Source of the DNA: Xestospongia bergquistia
Lineage: Eukaryota; Porifera; Demospongiae; Haplosclerida; Petrosiidae
Assembly (NCBI GenBank): GCA_963965975.1
Contig: OZ014422.1
Location: 248,001 to 312,000 of the forward strand
Direction of reading: 5' to 3'
DNA length: 64,000 nt
Shown here: one piece after another, positions 1 through 12,351 of the stretch
Layout of the letters: every line of letters starts with the position of its first letter
How positions within the stretch are numbered: the stretch's first letter is position 1
Made by a program: the position numbers and the translations under genes
Notes under the pieces: generated by a model
Seen by the model: only the letters and a program-made list of their open reading frames with translations
Database searches by the model: none
What the model was told of the DNA's origin: nothing

Positions 1-1347
1 GTCAATAAACAAGATGGATATGAACTGACAACAAATATCTCAAAAAGTTGTGTTAATTGTAAAATGAGTTCCATTAAAAGTGCTCGTGATGCACCTGGAT
101 TAAAAATTAATGAAGAGTGTGGGAAGTGGGCGGGCTTACCAGGTGTTTTAGCTTCCAATGTTATAGCATTGATAAGCAGTGAGAACAATCTGTTAATATA
201 GATATTGGAGGTCAAAGGTCATCCTTCTTACCTCTGTTTTATAATATGATCTGGTACAATAAGAGAATGTATTTTAGCAAACATGTCAAGGGAAGCAAAG
301 ATACATCCCCATGTCAACCACACCCCCTGGTTCTCTTTACTTGATAAGTGCCACAAAATATAACCAATGGTTTCCGTGACAACAGCAAAAGTTCGACAAA
401 TGTCATCATCTTCATAGCAGACATTCAACCAATTTAACATTGATAACCCCTCAATTTGACAACTGGATGGATTGTCTTGATTAACAGGTACACAAATTTC
501 ATCTGTGTTTGTTGTGAAATGATTTTCAGTTGATTTCACGTCTCCTTTTGTGTCGGGGGTACAGAGAAGCCATAGAAACAAACTTTCCCAGCCAGGATGG
601 CTTGCAATATCATCAATATGATAAGAGTTGAGATGAAGTAAAGAGATGACTTGATGACATATTGTATGCCGAACAATCAATGGTGCTCTACGCAACAAAT
701 GTAATACAGACAGATAGAGTGGTATATTACTGATGTAATCTGAAGGGAAAAGGGTCATCATGTGTGGGTGTGGTCATTTTAGACTAACCTGTTAGATCAG
801 AATTAGATTTAGCAGTACATAATTCAAGAAGAGCTAACACAACATTTGAAGGAATATCAAATTGTGCCATCTGACAAACTGCAGCTGTAAAATATAACAT
901 GACAAACTGTCTGTCCATAACATGTATTCTAGTTGTCTATTGATTTATTTATTTAGTTGTTCATCCATTCATTTTTATCTAGCTATCCATTCATCCATCC
1001 ATTCATCCATTTATCAAACTACTTACCAGCTAAAGTCCCAGACTCTACACTGGTATATATAGGACCATTAACAATATGTCGACACATCTTCGTTAATGTG
1101 GTAATAATCTATAATACAAAAAACAAGTAACTAATATTGACTAGTATTAGCTGCTTAATAACTACCATTAACTATTAATAACTATTAATAACAGACCTTG
1201 ATGGCCAATAGTCGTATGTTACTGTTTTCAGCTTGTACTAACACAAGAAGAGGGAGACCATCTGACCATAGTAATTGAGCTAAACTATCTTGACTAGGAG
1301 CATTTGTTAAAAGATTAAAGAGAAGTCGTAGTAATTCTTCAAGCTAC

Positions 1348-1411
<64 letters not shown>

Positions 1412-1746
1412 TTCAGATAGCAAAACTAATTATAACTGACCAATGAATTGTCTTGACATGATGTCATAAAATTTAAAATACTTCCAACATCTTCTTTAGT
1501 AACTAGGTTCATTAAATACAATTTAATAATACTAATGAGAGCACTACGAATTATTTGAGTATCATCTTCACTCAGAGGGACAATGACATCATCAGATAGT
1601 CCAAGATGGGTATTACCCATACAACTATAATATACTCTCATAACATCCAAGATAAACTGAACACCGAAAAATGTTTTATGATAATCAGGTTTGTCAGAAA
1701 TGAGTGTTGAAATATATTGTAAATGTTCTAAATAAAAGAAATATAT

Positions 1747-1813
<67 letters not shown>

Positions 1814-4557
1814 TTCATTATTAAGTCTTATTTTCCTACCTTTGCGTACATTAACATTAGGTCGACTCCAAATCTTGAAATTCAACAAAATATGGCGTTC
1901 AATTTCATACAATTTTTCAGTATTATTGTTATCTCTAAATAGCTCTGTAATACGTTGTATTGCAGACAAAAATTGCTGAGTCAGCAGACCAGGAGATACC
2001 TTGGCAGAAGTATAAGTCACTATTTTTTAAAATTTTAATACTTTTTGTAAAAGTGCTCCAACGACAGCAGGTCCTTCTCGTAAGAAGAACACTTCTTGGT
2101 TAGTGAGGCAGCCATCTAACATGGCTATCAGAAGATGGAGAAATGCAGCAGCTCCTTCTTTCTCTACAAAACAAATAAAATGCCTAGAGTGACACTCCTT
2201 AACTTACTATTAAATAATGAGCTCAAATTACTGTCCCACACATCATTAGTAACTTTAGATTGATTTTGTCCAATAAATTGTTTCAAAGGATTGTCTACTT
2301 GTTCTAGGATTGGAAAAAGGAGCTCCACCCCTCCCAAAGAACTCAACACATCCTAATAAAGAAATGGTATCTATGACAACCAGTACATTGTACACATACC
2401 TTGACATCCCAAGTGACATATGGTTGTCCTAAGAACAAACCGTTAAGTTTACAATCATTAATAAATTGAGGAGATAAATTGATACAGTGACCATCACGAC
2501 ATGCCTATAATTAAGGGGTGGAGTCAATAAATTAATTATATATTTATATTCATTACCTTAGGATGATAATAGACCAAGACTTTATTAGCTAATTCTGAAG
2601 TCTTGTCACAATGAGGTTGAAACAATGATTGTTGATTAGGTCCTAGAAGAGATTTAATTATAAGGTGTGGTCATACAAATAGACTCCACCCACCATAATT
2701 AAAAAGGACCTGTATGGTAGTAGCAGATAAAGTTTCAGAGAATATACATATTGAGCTCAAGAGACCACTCAGATGACTTCCATTTCCCCACCTTTCTTCT
2801 ACTTCATAAGAAGGTATTGTACTGACTCCAGTTTGAGTCATGGAACGATTAAGAGAATCCTGATCAGTGTCTGTATCAATAAATGTGTGATCACACCCAT
2901 TAACCACACCCATTTAATTAACCTGAGTCTGGGTCTTGTTCGTTTTGCAATCCATCTGATGTACTAACAACTGACACAGTTCGTCTCTGCATACTATAAT
3001 AATTTGACCCAATATAACAATAATTGTACTGTTTCTATAGAAACGAATTGACATCATAATGACATCATACAAAAACTCACATCAGCAAGACCAGGAGCTT
3101 TCATTTCAGCTGATCCTGCTCGATTCCCATCAATATAAACAATAACTTCTTCTCTACTCCATAGTTTCTTTGATAGTTGATGTACAATACATATACTATG
3201 CTATATTAACAAAGGAAGAGGTCACATGACCTGTGATATATTGATGTACAATACATATACTATGCTATATTAACAAAAGAAGAGGTCACATGACCTATGA
3301 TATATTGATGTACAATACATATACTATGCTATATTAACAAAGGAAGAGGTCACATGACCTGTGATATATTGATGTACAATACATATACTATGCTATATTA
3401 ACAAAGGAAGAGGTCACATGACCTATGATATATTGATGTACAATACATATACTATGCTATATTAACAAAGGAAGAGGTCACATGACCTGTGATATATTGA
3501 TGTACATACATATACTATGCTATATTAACAAAGGAAGAGGTCACATGACCTGTGATATATTGATGTACAATACATATACTATGCTATATTAACAAAGGAA
3601 GAGGTCACATGACCTGTGATATATTGATGTCTTACCCATTCACTTGAACGGAACATTGCTTGGTAGACAATATATGCATGAAATTCTTTCTTGGTTGTCG
3701 TGGCAACCACAAAGTTCATGTTTTCTGTAAAGAAAGCTTCAAAACCCATACCATTACGAGTATAGAAACTAGAAAGTCAGAAATTATATCAAAGTCTACT
3801 TGAAATGTTTACTTACCTGTAGAGCATACGACGACATCTTGGTCTTTCTCCTAGTTCAGGATTAGCTGGGCGACCAAGTGATGATGGAGCATTAAGACAA
3901 ACCCAGGCATGAAAAGTAAATCCACCACTATTAGGCCAACTTTGGAGATCAGGAATGGAAATATAAGATCCAGGCTGACGCAGATCAAAATAATACAATG
4001 GTGTAACTCCCTCTTTACAATGTGCCATTGTACATAAGGCTTGTTGAAGACGATAATAATATGATGGAAGATGTTTATCTTCAGTAGTTCTTAAAGCTCC
4101 GATAATTTGTTTTAATTCAGCTGCAACAATACTGTGAGAACCTAACACCTCAACCAACTGGATTAATTGATCTATATAACGACAGGGTATTCCCCTTTCT
4201 TTCATAGGTTTCTTACCTTCAACACGAGAGCCTACATAAGTCTGCGAACATTGTGATGATGCTAGTACTTCAACAACCACTCTTAATAAACCTACTGAAC
4301 AACAATGTTGTCGATTATGTATAGCTGAGGTGCAAAGGTCAAATAATTGAGCCACTAGCCAGTTACAAAGTTGAGTAGAAAGACTTGGTAACCATCGAAT
4401 TAACATAGCTATAATAGATGTATTATGGATTGTAATGGTATCTTCTTGAGGAGATAAATAATTGTCTTCAATAGCCTAGAGAACAAGAAACAGATAAATG
4501 ACTGGTTAGATAGACAAACAGACAGACAGACCGACAAACAGACAGACAGATCGACAA

Positions 4558-4592
<35 letters not shown>

Positions 4593-4665
4593 AACAGATA
4601 GACAAACAGACAGACAAACAGACAGACAGACAAACAGACCGACAAACAGACAGACAGACAAACAA

Positions 4666-4700
<35 letters not shown>

Positions 4701-7048
4701 AACAAACAGATAGACAGAAAATTGTAATTCTTACAATGTTAAGAGCTTCTACAAGTATTTCTTTAGTGGGTGTGGCTACAGCAGTGAGAAGTTTTCTTAG
4801 TCGATCATAACCTACTCGTTGTTCAAAGGCATCTTGTGATGAAGGACTCCGATATGTAAGATAGCCATATGCTTTTAATACACTACAGGATAGTCTAACT
4901 CCCAAGTCTTGTGACTAAATAATATAAACCAATCAAACCAGTATAGTGAACTAGTATTACAAGTTTTAAACCTTTTTGGCACTTTCTTTTAAAGTATTCA
5001 AAACTTCTGCAACTTTTTCCATGACAGCAATATTCACTAATATTATCTATGATATTAATTAATAAAAACATATAATAATATTTATAATAGACCACACCTT
5101 TAATTCCTCAGTATCAGTTGGTGGATTACATAACAAAGAAAAGCCATCTAAAAAATTAAATACCACTGTAAACTCCTCCCATTTCTCCACCCATTTACCT
5201 AATATACTAATTACTAGTTCTGGATGTGGTGGAATAAGATTATCATCTTTAAATCTGTAAACAAAATAATATTAAGGAGGTGCATCAGTGGGTGTGGCTT
5301 ACCGAGGTGAAAACACATTGAAAAGGATAGAAACTAACACTCGAACATCCATATTAGTAAGAAGCTATAGGAAAACCTTGATAATGGCCACAATTAATAA
5401 AAACTGCTTACCTCCTCTGGTACCCAACAGTGTATTACATGAATCATTCGTATAGCTACCCTTAATGTCAATACTTGAAGTGGAGAACAATTCTCCCTTG
5501 GCTCCAAGAGAGAACACAATAGAGTATCTGATATAACCATAGCTGCTAGCTGTGAATTAGACTACAAGCACAATATAATACAATATAATAATACAATATA
5601 ATATAATATAATACAATATAATACAATATAATACAATATAATACAATATAATAATACAATATAATACAATATAATACAATATAATATAATACAATATAAT
5701 AATAATACAATGTTATTATATGTACTTGAGATCCTGATAGAATTGAACCAAGAAAATGTAGAACCTCTAACAACAAAGTATGGAACTCTGTCTCAAAACG
5801 ACTCCCCAAAACTGTAGCTAAATCATTACATGATTCTAAAGAGAGACACAAATAAATTGACATTTTATAAAAGGACATCTTTACCATTCAATATTTTTAG
5901 TATATCTTGAGTCACTGCAACTGGGTCTCCGAGGGTACTGTCCATTAATGGCTGGTTCCTAATGTGGAAATAAGGATTATGAGCATGTGAGCACACATAG
6001 AGGGAGACACATACATTGAAATAGTTGCTAGCCAATTGTGTCGAGGATCAACAAGGACATGAAGAACAGCCATACAATTTCCCATAGTTTCTAATAACAA
6101 CCTAATAAAAATAATAATAATAATAATAATGAGTTACTACATAAACTAATCACTTTAATGACTTGTATTAATACTTAGTATACCTTATTAATGATATAAC
6201 AATGATATATCCAGACTTACTATAACATTATAACATTACATGTACTATACATGTACTTACGTAATATTCTCTTCAGAGATCACAGTGTATTTCTATAAAC
6301 AATTAGTAAATTACATAATTTGAATGAGCAATCATTAACTTACTAGTACAGCTGTCAGACAAGAATGACAAATATCACTTGTTATACCAAATACACGCGA
6401 GTGTGATAAAATGGGAACATTTTCATGACAACTATACAAATATAGAAATAAAAACATAAACATTAATTCCATACCATGCTAGCTTGCATAATGCAGATGT
6501 TATTACTGACAACTGACGAAGGACTCTACCCCTTTGATCACCTCCTTGTCCTCTTCTTCCTCCAAATACCTGTTGATTCGCCTGTTGGTTTAGTTGTGTA
6601 TTTAAATGTATGGCTAAATCTTCTAGTGCCGATAAAACTCCATTAGGTTTTTGCTGAAGTAACCATTCTAGCCCTGTTTCTTCAAATCTATTAGTGGGTG
6701 TGGTCTAATGTATGTTCATAGTTATTAATGTTATACTTACGCTAAACTTGGAAGTAGGTGTGGCTCCAATCGAAATCGAATATTTTGTGATGTAGATGGC
6801 GAGGATTCTAACCACACTTCCACGTATTTGTATAGATTATCAAATGCCAGCTATATCAAGGTAATAATGACAATGCAAAGTAATACTACAAACTGACCAC
6901 ATCCTCTCCTCTTTGTTTGCAGGCTCTGTATGTCTGCCATATCATGTTAGGATCAGCCAATGCTCCTTTGGAGTGTCTAATAAGGCAAAAATAACAAGAA
7001 ATATATATTAGATAATTTATACCTTCTTCTGCTTTGTTTGTCACTCAT
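1..7048 (-). CDS. NBEAL: NBEAL1/2-type BEACH-family protein, N-terminal part (runs off the left edge)
   Basis: Neurobeachin-like scaffold of vesicle trafficking. About 30 small exons encode the amino-terminal armadillo-like region and the concanavalin A-like lectin domain. The start is the ATG at 7048-7046 (MSDKQSRR), followed by a GTATAA donor. Diagnostic matches to NBEAL1/2: 'FFGVQFILDVMRVYYS' near 1620-1680, and the lectin-domain entry 'YYFDLRQPG...GFTFHAWVCL' near 3890-4000. The lectin domain continues through exons at about 3640-3780 and 3100-3210. The exon at 228-500 joins in frame to one at about 141-197 and then to one still open at base 1, so the PH-BEACH-WD40 part must lie outside the window. 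Introns hold several microsatellites and one minisatellite that duplicates a splice acceptor. Family assignment is secure; choice between NBEAL1 and NBEAL2 is not possible (probably pre-dates their split). Confidence 0.85.
1350..1408. repeat. (GA)n microsatellite
   Basis: Uninterrupted GA dinucleotide run of about 58 bases inside an NBEAL intron. Confidence 0.97.
1748..1812. repeat. (TG)n microsatellite
   Basis: Uninterrupted TG run of about 64 bases in an NBEAL intron; long open frames on both strands here are translations of the repeat, not genes. Confidence 0.97.
3178..3633. repeat. Seven-copy ~64 bp minisatellite carrying a splice acceptor
   Basis: Seven head-to-tail copies of a ~64 bp unit (core 'tcacatgacct' recurs seven times between about 3222 and 3610). 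One copy has a single-base deletion near 3503. On the minus (coding) strand each unit contains 'TTGTTAATATAG' followed by the first ~25 bases of the NBEAL exon that starts just left of the array (HSICIVHQ...). The array therefore multiplies the intron's 3' splice site and the exon start. Confidence 0.95.
4510..4718. repeat. Imperfect (CAGA)n tetranucleotide array
   Basis: About 200 bases of CAGA/CAAA repeats in an NBEAL intron. The Cys/Leu/Ser/Val-repeat open frames on the minus strand are repeat translations. Confidence 0.95.
5571..5712. repeat. Imperfect ATAAT/ACAATATAAT array
   Basis: About 140 bases of 'acaatataat' and 'ataat' units in an NBEAL intron; the Tyr/Ile/Leu-rich minus-strand frame over it is a shadow. 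Confidence 0.93.
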
Positions 7049-7251
7049 CACGACTTTGTCTATATGATGACTGGAGAGACACACCTACCCTCTAAGTAGA
7101 TATATATTATACGGACGTAAACGGAAACATTCTGAAATTTGTACAAGAATGCAATACGAGTTAACTTTCCGTATAACTTCTTACATTTAAAATTTTGAAT
7201 TTCCTAATTTAAAAATTTGTAAATCTATCGTCACGTGGACAAAGGGAGAAG
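7049..7251. promoter_or_regulatory. Bidirectional promoter gap, NBEAL / GNPTAB
   Basis: The start codons of NBEAL (minus, 7048) and GNPTAB (plus, 7252) are about 200 bases apart, head to head, so both 5' UTRs and promoters must lie here. It contains 'aaacggaaacattctgaaa' near 7113, closely similar to a block just upstream of the dynein gene (about 40574). No TATA box stands out. Promoter function is inferred from position. Confidence 0.6.
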
Positions 7252-10200
7252 ATGGAAGGGCCAGCTACCAAGCTCTTTCAGAGAAAGCTGTATTCTTGGT
7301 TATCTTCAAGACGTGGTTTGCCACTTTGTATAATAGGTTTACTGGTACTAGCTATCTCTGCTTTTCAATTTGGAGAAGTGAGCATCATTAATTAGCCACA
7401 CCCATTTACTACAATCATTACAGATACTATTGGAATGGAGTAAGGAGAGATATTCTGCACAATTCAGTATATATCATGACAACATAGGAGGACGATCATT
7501 TGAAAAATAGTGAGGTCTTATTTGAATTATAAAACATTAACTTATTATGTTATTAGTTTAACACCTGATCTACCTATTGATATTGTATACACATGGGTTA
7601 ATGGGTCAGACCCACGTCTTTTGGCACAAATTAAAGAGCTACGTCATAAAATGACTCTTGAGGAACAAAGGTGCACATAATTAATTAATTAATTAATAAT
7701 TATAAGGATATATCAATTAATAGGAAAAAAGAGGCTAAAAATACAGTTAATGACAGTTCTATGAAGTAAGTTATGAAAATAATTGTTAATAGGATTATAA
7801 ATAATATTGTACTTAGTGATTTACCAGCTGTTGAATCATGTCCTTTTAAAAATTGTGTCCCTTGGAAATGTCTTGTTATAGACGCGTCTAATCTCTCCTC
7901 TTCTCTCTCTGTCACTTTATTTCATCAACTTTTTCCTAATCTCACACACATAAAAGAATTACTTTATTTTAATTTAACTGGTCATAATCTTCATCCTGGA
8001 TATGGTGTCCGAATGGAAACTGAAAATCAAGGTAACAATAATAGAATTAGTAAAGAAAGTTTTTACATGTTCTCTTAGTTTCTACATATCTTAGATCTCC
8101 TTCACTAATTACATCAACACAGGGACTTAATGTCTCATTAACAAGGGGCTTCTTAGTTAGTGTCCCCAAGTGTATATGAACCTTTGACCTATATTTATTT
8201 TAATTAGACCTCTGATGGTAGTCTTGTGGGGAGTGTCCCACTTTCTCAATTTATAATGATTACATCTCCTCGTCTATTACCTGGAGATACAGAGGTCCAT
8301 CGGTTGCTAATGGAGACACTCAAAGATCTGACGTCAGGTCATATATCGGAGGTACTAGAGGGGGTGGAGTTAGAATAATAATAATATTTATTATTACAGT
8401 TAGAATTAGTTAATCGTGGAGTGGGTGTGGCTCAAGTACGAGATGGTAATTGGGATAGAGTATGGTCTAAAAATACAACATTTCGTAATCGCTCGTTAAC
8501 CTTTCATAAAACATATGCTATATGGATGCCATTTAAATTAGGCAAAGATGTTAGTGAGTAAGATGTATTGTTATTTTTAGCAGTTCTATTTTTAGAACAA
8601 TCGTGACAAAAAAGGTAGTGATGTCATATCTCAGAATAGATTTCAAGATAATGAGGTATTCATTACAATTATATAACATTATTATTGTTTAATTACAGGA
8701 GTTACGTTATTCATTACGATCAGTTGAGCGTTATGCTCCTTGGGTACGTCATATTTACATAGTTACCAATGGCCAAATACCTCACTGGATCAATCTAGAT
8801 AACCCACGTATCTCCATAGTAACCCATCATGTATGTATAACCTTTTAATATAGTAGTAATTATTAGTTTTTTTTAAGGATATTTTTTTGAACAAGTCCCA
8901 TCTGCCATCATTCAGTTCACCATCTATTGAGTCACACTTACATAGAATACCAGGGCTAAGCAAGTAAGTTTGGTCATTTAAATGGAACCTCCTTGTATAA
9001 GGGGTCCAGTCCTCTGTAAACAAGGCCTTTAATTTGGTCTATTGAATTTATTTCCTCTAATAACACAGGTGGTTCCTCTATCTAAATGATGATGTCATGT
9101 TTGGTCAGGAGGTGTGGCCACATGATTTTTTTACTCCTGATGGAGGGCAAAAAGTATGTCACCAATTAAACTATATTATATAATAATGGGTGTGGTTTAT
9201 CATTACAGATATATTTAAGTTGGGCAGTGCCTAATTGTGCCGAGGGTTGTCCCTCCAACTGGATCAATGATAAATATTGTGATAAAGCATGCAATGTATC
9301 AGCATGTGATTGGGATGGAGATGATTGTATCAATGCTACAAGACCTGGGCCAGTTGGAGGGGGTGGTGGACGATTTTGGTCTCATACTCAATCTTACAGT
9401 CTAGATTATTGCAGTACTGGTATGTGTATGTGGTATTGGAATGAATCTTAGTGATATGGTATTGGAATGAGTCTCTATCCATTATTTTCCAGGTTGTCTT
9501 AATACTTGGGTTGGTGATCGTTATTGCGACAGTGCGTGCAATGTTGCTAGTTGTGGTTACGATGGCGGAGATTGTGGCACTGATAATTTTCATGAAATAT
9601 ATAGTATTACCATAACAACCAGTACTCCTCCAAATTCCTCATTTACCATCCCACTTGGTAAGACTGCCTCCTCATAAGCGCTATTAAATCATTACTTGTA
9701 TCCTCTTAGAGACGGTAGCCATGTTTTTCAATCTTTCTATTATTTTTCACAACAAGACAATCTCTTCAGCTGTTCGTTCTTCCTCACCTATTATCAGAAC
9801 AGCCATTGTTTCACAAAGACACAAAACTCTTTCTATCACATTCTCCAAAAATACAACACTTCACTCCGCCCACTTTATAATTAAAGGAAAATCAGGAGAA
9901 CAGGTAGGGAGGGCTACACTATATTAAATATGACCACACCCATTTTGTCACAATTCAGGTCCAATTTTCAGTCATAGCAGACACTGTCACAAGAAACACA
10001 TCTCTTGCTCATTTAGCTAAAGATGCAATTGATGGGTGGAGTTTCCCAGCTTACAATGACTCTTCTCAACAAAAGGTCAGACCCTTTATTAGTAAATTTA
10101 ATAAGAGGTCTAACACTATATAACAGTTTCTAGATACAATAGCACTGAAAGTACAAGATGTCGATAAAACTATTTCATACTGGGTCACTGAAAAGTAAAT

Positions 10201-12043
10201 ATTATAAAATATTATATGTCATTTCTCTCTCTCTCTCTTTAGACCAACATTGTCTTCATCTGTAACTCCTGTTATTTCATTTGTCAATTACACTTTATCT
10301 AACATATCCATTCTACCGTTGCCAATAGCAACAAAATTAAAACAATACATACAAGAATTTAAAGATGGTGAACTAACTCAAAAAGGATTCCTTAAAAAGC
10401 AAGCTCTACTGTTAGAACCCTATGCTCGTTTACCAGGTGTAAGGAGAACAAAGGTCATATTTGGTGGCACTAAAAATAGCAGTGTTACTAAAAATAGTAA
10501 CACAGACCATGATTCTCCTTATGTAGAAATCTCCCACAAAGGAACTCGTCATCTCATGACAACAGACAACTTCCCCTCTAGCAGGTTGCCATGGGAACGG
10601 TATAACATCTTTCCAAACATGCCATCAGATATCTACCAGATAACCAATAGAATTGGGCGTAAGTTAATGGACACCTTCGCTGACTCTCTTCGTCATGTGA
10701 ACATGCTTTATACGCGAGCCTATGGTCACAAGAGTCGTAAAGTCCCTGCCCACATGCCTCATATGATTAATAAAGAAATAATGGAAGAATTACAACAAAA
10801 GTATGTGGGTGTGGTCACATAGTTAAATATCTCTGCCCATTTGTTTCAGATATAAAGATGAGTTTGACAAGACATCATCTCACAAGTTACGAAGTGTTGA
10901 TGATATGCAATTTGCTTTCTCATATTTTTATTACATAATTGAAGAAAAGGAAACATTAAGTCTTCATGATATATTTAAAAAACTAGACACTGACAAGTCA
11001 GGGTAAGTTGATAATATAACAGTATAGAGATATGAACTCTTTCTGTAGTATTTTGTCAGTTAGAGAGTTGCGAACATTGTTAGTAAAAACTGTTGATCTA
11101 CCTTTAACAGCTGGTAAAATTGATGATTTTGAGAAAATGTTAAGACATTGTAGTAATTTGTATAATACATCAATGCCTTCTGTGGATCCTATTGAGTTTG
11201 AAACTCATTACGATCCAGATCTGGTACGTGACATAGGTCTGAGTCTTAAATGTATTAGTTTGAGTCCATGATTTACTCTTTTATTTTATAGCCTCTAGTT
11301 ACTGAAGACTTCATTGCAAACTGTTCAGAGTTGATGAAAAAAATTAATAAAGCTTACAGTTCTAAAAATAAGTACAGGTTAATTAATATAGTTATAATAA
11401 TTTGGTGTTTATTGATTGGAGTACATTAATATAAATGGTTATAACTTATTTCCTATCCAGTTATCAGGAAACTAGTGAAGATCAAATTCAATTCAAAATG
11501 TTAGTTGATAATAGCTCTAAGGTAAATTAACTAAACAGATTTAACTAGTTTGATTATTTCCAAAGGTCTTGACTAAACTAGATGAAGTACGTAAAGATCA
11601 ACGCAAGTTTATCTGTCTCAATGACAACATGGATCATAATAAAGAAGATACAAAACTGTCACAGTTATTGTTACAAGATTTTTATGAGTCCCTCTTTCCT
11701 CTGCCTTCTCAATTTGAACTGCCATCAAATCTTCGTAACAGGTTCTTATTTGTTGAAGATCTTAATGAATGGTAATGAGATAGCCCCTATTATTATGTGG
11801 AGATATTATGTTAATTAGGCTCCATACAAGATGGAAGATGCAGCTGATACTTCAATGTATATTTTGTGCTCTTGTTGTAATGTGTTTAGTGTCTCTTTTT
11901 TATGGAAAAGTGGGTGTGGTTTCTTTTTTTAATCACTAATGTGTTACATTCGAGTGTAGATTATTCAATGGAAAAGACGATTTCTAAGATTCATTGTTTC
12001 TTGTTTCTATGGTGACAGAAACAGACGGACGTCATCTGTATGA
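7252..12043 (+). CDS. GNPTAB: GlcNAc-1-phosphotransferase subunits alpha/beta
   Basis: Golgi enzyme that adds GlcNAc-1-phosphate to mannose on lysosomal hydrolases, the first step of the mannose-6-phosphate tag. Start MEGPATKLF at 7252 follows an A-rich leader and leads into an N-terminal membrane anchor ([14 protein letters not shown]). Stealth motif 1 '[12 protein letters not shown]' is at about 7580-7612; motif 2 '[20 protein letters not shown]' at about 8700-8760; then '[13 protein letters not shown]' near 9075. Two Notch/LNR repeats (9230-9330, 9495-9580) show the C...C..AC....C.WDG.DC spacing. '[12 protein letters not shown]' at about 10898 begins the beta-subunit conserved block, followed by an EF-hand-like loop (DTDKSG) near 10985. 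The last exons give a second membrane helix (about 11835-11910) and a basic tail [13 protein letters not shown] ending TGA 12041-12043. Two-anchor topology and order match the vertebrate protein; gene complete. Confidence 0.93.
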
Positions 12044-12351
12044 TTATTTATTTTATTATAAAGTTTATTTACACCATAATTTTATAGCGCCGAATAAATT
12101 AATTTAACTCTTTGTCAACAGGATATCATGACAATAAAAGGTATAATATATGTGATATAAGTCAAATTATAAACTAACAACTATTATATACAAATCATAC
12201 ACAAATGCCCATTCCTGTGTAGTATGAGAGTGAGGATTAGCACACGAGAATGAGACTCAAGAGAAAGAAATATAGACAATAATTATAACATCCAGAGTTC
12301 ATGTATGATATAAAACATGTATGTATGTTAGGAGAAGAATATAGTTAGTCA

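Noticed and set aside
1694-2020. Long frames with His-Thr or Cys-Val runs on both strands
   Set aside because: They are translations of the (TG)n repeat and intron/exon sequence of NBEAL in wrong frames.
4409-4905. Cys-Leu-Ser-Val repeat proteins on the minus strand
   Set aside because: Frames through the (CAGA)n array; splice sites show that the array is intronic.
9336-9593. Minus-strand frame opposite the GNPTAB Notch repeats
   Set aside because: Shadow of the plus-strand LNR exons.
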